Source of the DNA: Eubacteriaceae bacterium
GTDB lineage: Bacteria > Bacillota_A > Clostridia > Eubacteriales > Anaerofustaceae
Direction of reading: 5' to 3'
DNA length: 13,091 nt
Assembly (NCBI GenBank): GCA_031280495.1
Contig: JAITGT010000043.1
Span: forward strand, 1-13,091
In this document: positions 12,567 through 13,091 of the stretch, in pieces
Layout: the number at the start of each line of letters is the position of its first letter
Position numbering within the stretch: the first letter of the stretch is position 1
Position numbers and translations under genes: made by a program
The notes under the pieces: model-generated
The model's database searches: none
The model's input: the letters and a program-made list of their open reading frames with translations, nothing else
Told to the model about the DNA's origin: nothing

Positions 12567-13091
12567 GTGCCGAGCATCAGAGAAAAGAAAGAAACGCGCG
12601 AACAGGAAACGCTTAGCCCCTATGCGCTTTTGTCGAGCCAATCCAAAGGCAGGCAGCATGAAGAAGAGGCATGCCCCGTGCGCACGTGTTTTGAGAGGGA
12701 TCGCGACCGCATTATCCACTCCAAGTCGTTTCGCCGCCTCATGCACAAAACCCAGGTTTTCATTGCGCCGGAAAGCGACCACTACCGAACCCGCCTTACG
12801 CACACTCTGGAAGTCTCGCAAATTGCCCGCTCCATCGCATCCGCCCTTCGCCTAAACGAGGCGCTAGCCGAAGCAATTGCCCTCGGCCATGACTTAGGGC
12901 ACACTCCCTTTGGGCACATTGGCGAAGAGGCGCTGAATGAAGCCTGCCCATTTGCTTTTGAGCACAACCTTCAGTCACTGCGCATCGTTGAGAAATTAGA
13001 GGGGGGAAGCGGGCTCAACCTTTGCTGGGAAGTGCGAGATGGCATAAAAAACCACTGCACAGGCTACGATCCCAGCACTTTGGAAGGCAAG
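12567..13091 (+). CDS. dgt: Deoxyguanosinetriphosphate triphosphohydrolase-like protein (5' part)
   Basis: HD-superfamily hydrolase expected to split dNTPs (typically dGTP) into nucleoside and triphosphate; it may help control the dNTP pool. The first 175 codons are in the window and the gene runs off the right edge in frame. The metal-binding residues are visible: H79 in [17 protein letters not shown] and H108-D109 in [19 protein letters not shown]. The [27 protein letters not shown] stretch at 39-65 is typical of the Bacillota type. The start is GTG (12567) with AAAGGA 6 bases upstream; the first in-frame ATG comes far too late, inside the conserved domain. In many clostridia this gene precedes dnaG and rpoD, so those may follow outside the window. 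Confidence 0.92.
   Translation, partial: MPSIREKKETREQETLSPYALLSSQSKGRQHEEEACPVRTCFERDRDRIIHSKSFRRLMHKTQVFIAPESDHYRTRLTHTLEVSQIARSIASALRLNEALAEAIALGHDLGHTPFGHIGEEALNEACPFAFEHNLQSLRIVEKLEGGSGLNLCWEVRDGIKNHCTGYDPSTLEGK

Overview
The window looks like chromosomal DNA of an anaerobic Bacillota (Clostridia-type) bacterium. The evidence is AGGAGG-type ribosome binding sites, sigma-A-like promoters, many intrinsic terminators, a greA-lysS operon, a Firmicute-style HD dNTPase, an HPr-family protein, and a [4Fe-4S]-dependent aldo/keto reductase typical of strict anaerobes. I see no transposase, integrase, phage gene, CRISPR array, tRNA or rRNA.

Left half (1-7040), small-molecule metabolism and transport. 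An upstream gene ends just outside the window (terminator at 43-64). A long pyrimidine tract and a hairpin leader precede an Fe-S aldo/keto reductase (296-1318, +). It converges, through a shared bidirectional terminator, on a uroporphyrinogen-decarboxylase/MtaA-superfamily gene (1514-2500, -). A 690-base divergent region, unusually rich in hairpins and holding a possible short leader ORF, separates that gene from two tandem paralogous GPH-family transporters (3189-4664 and 4897-6294, +). A small nitroreductase (6510-7037, +) follows. Each plus-strand gene has its own terminator, so these are mostly single-gene units. The mix of transporters, reductases and a methyltransferase-like protein suggests, but does not prove, anaerobic uptake and modification of an organic substrate.

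Middle (7040-7860): a noncoding stretch with tandem hairpins just after the nitroreductase and no convincing gene.

Right half (7860-12110), almost all minus strand. In transcription order it holds an HPr-like protein lacking the phosphorylatable histidine but keeping the regulatory serine, then an unrecognised 280-residue protein. A near-consensus promoter then drives greA-lysS, through a leader that carries a terminator-like structure. A secreted lipoprotein gene follows.

Right edge: a plus-strand promoter and 150-base leader precede a dGTPase-family gene (GTG start at 12567) that runs off the window.

The most unusual items are the Crh-like HPr without histidine, the orphan gene after it, the candidate 27-codon leader ORF whose stop abuts the first transporter, the structured divergent region at 2700-3020, and the greA leader. 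I found no clear-cut new multi-gene system.
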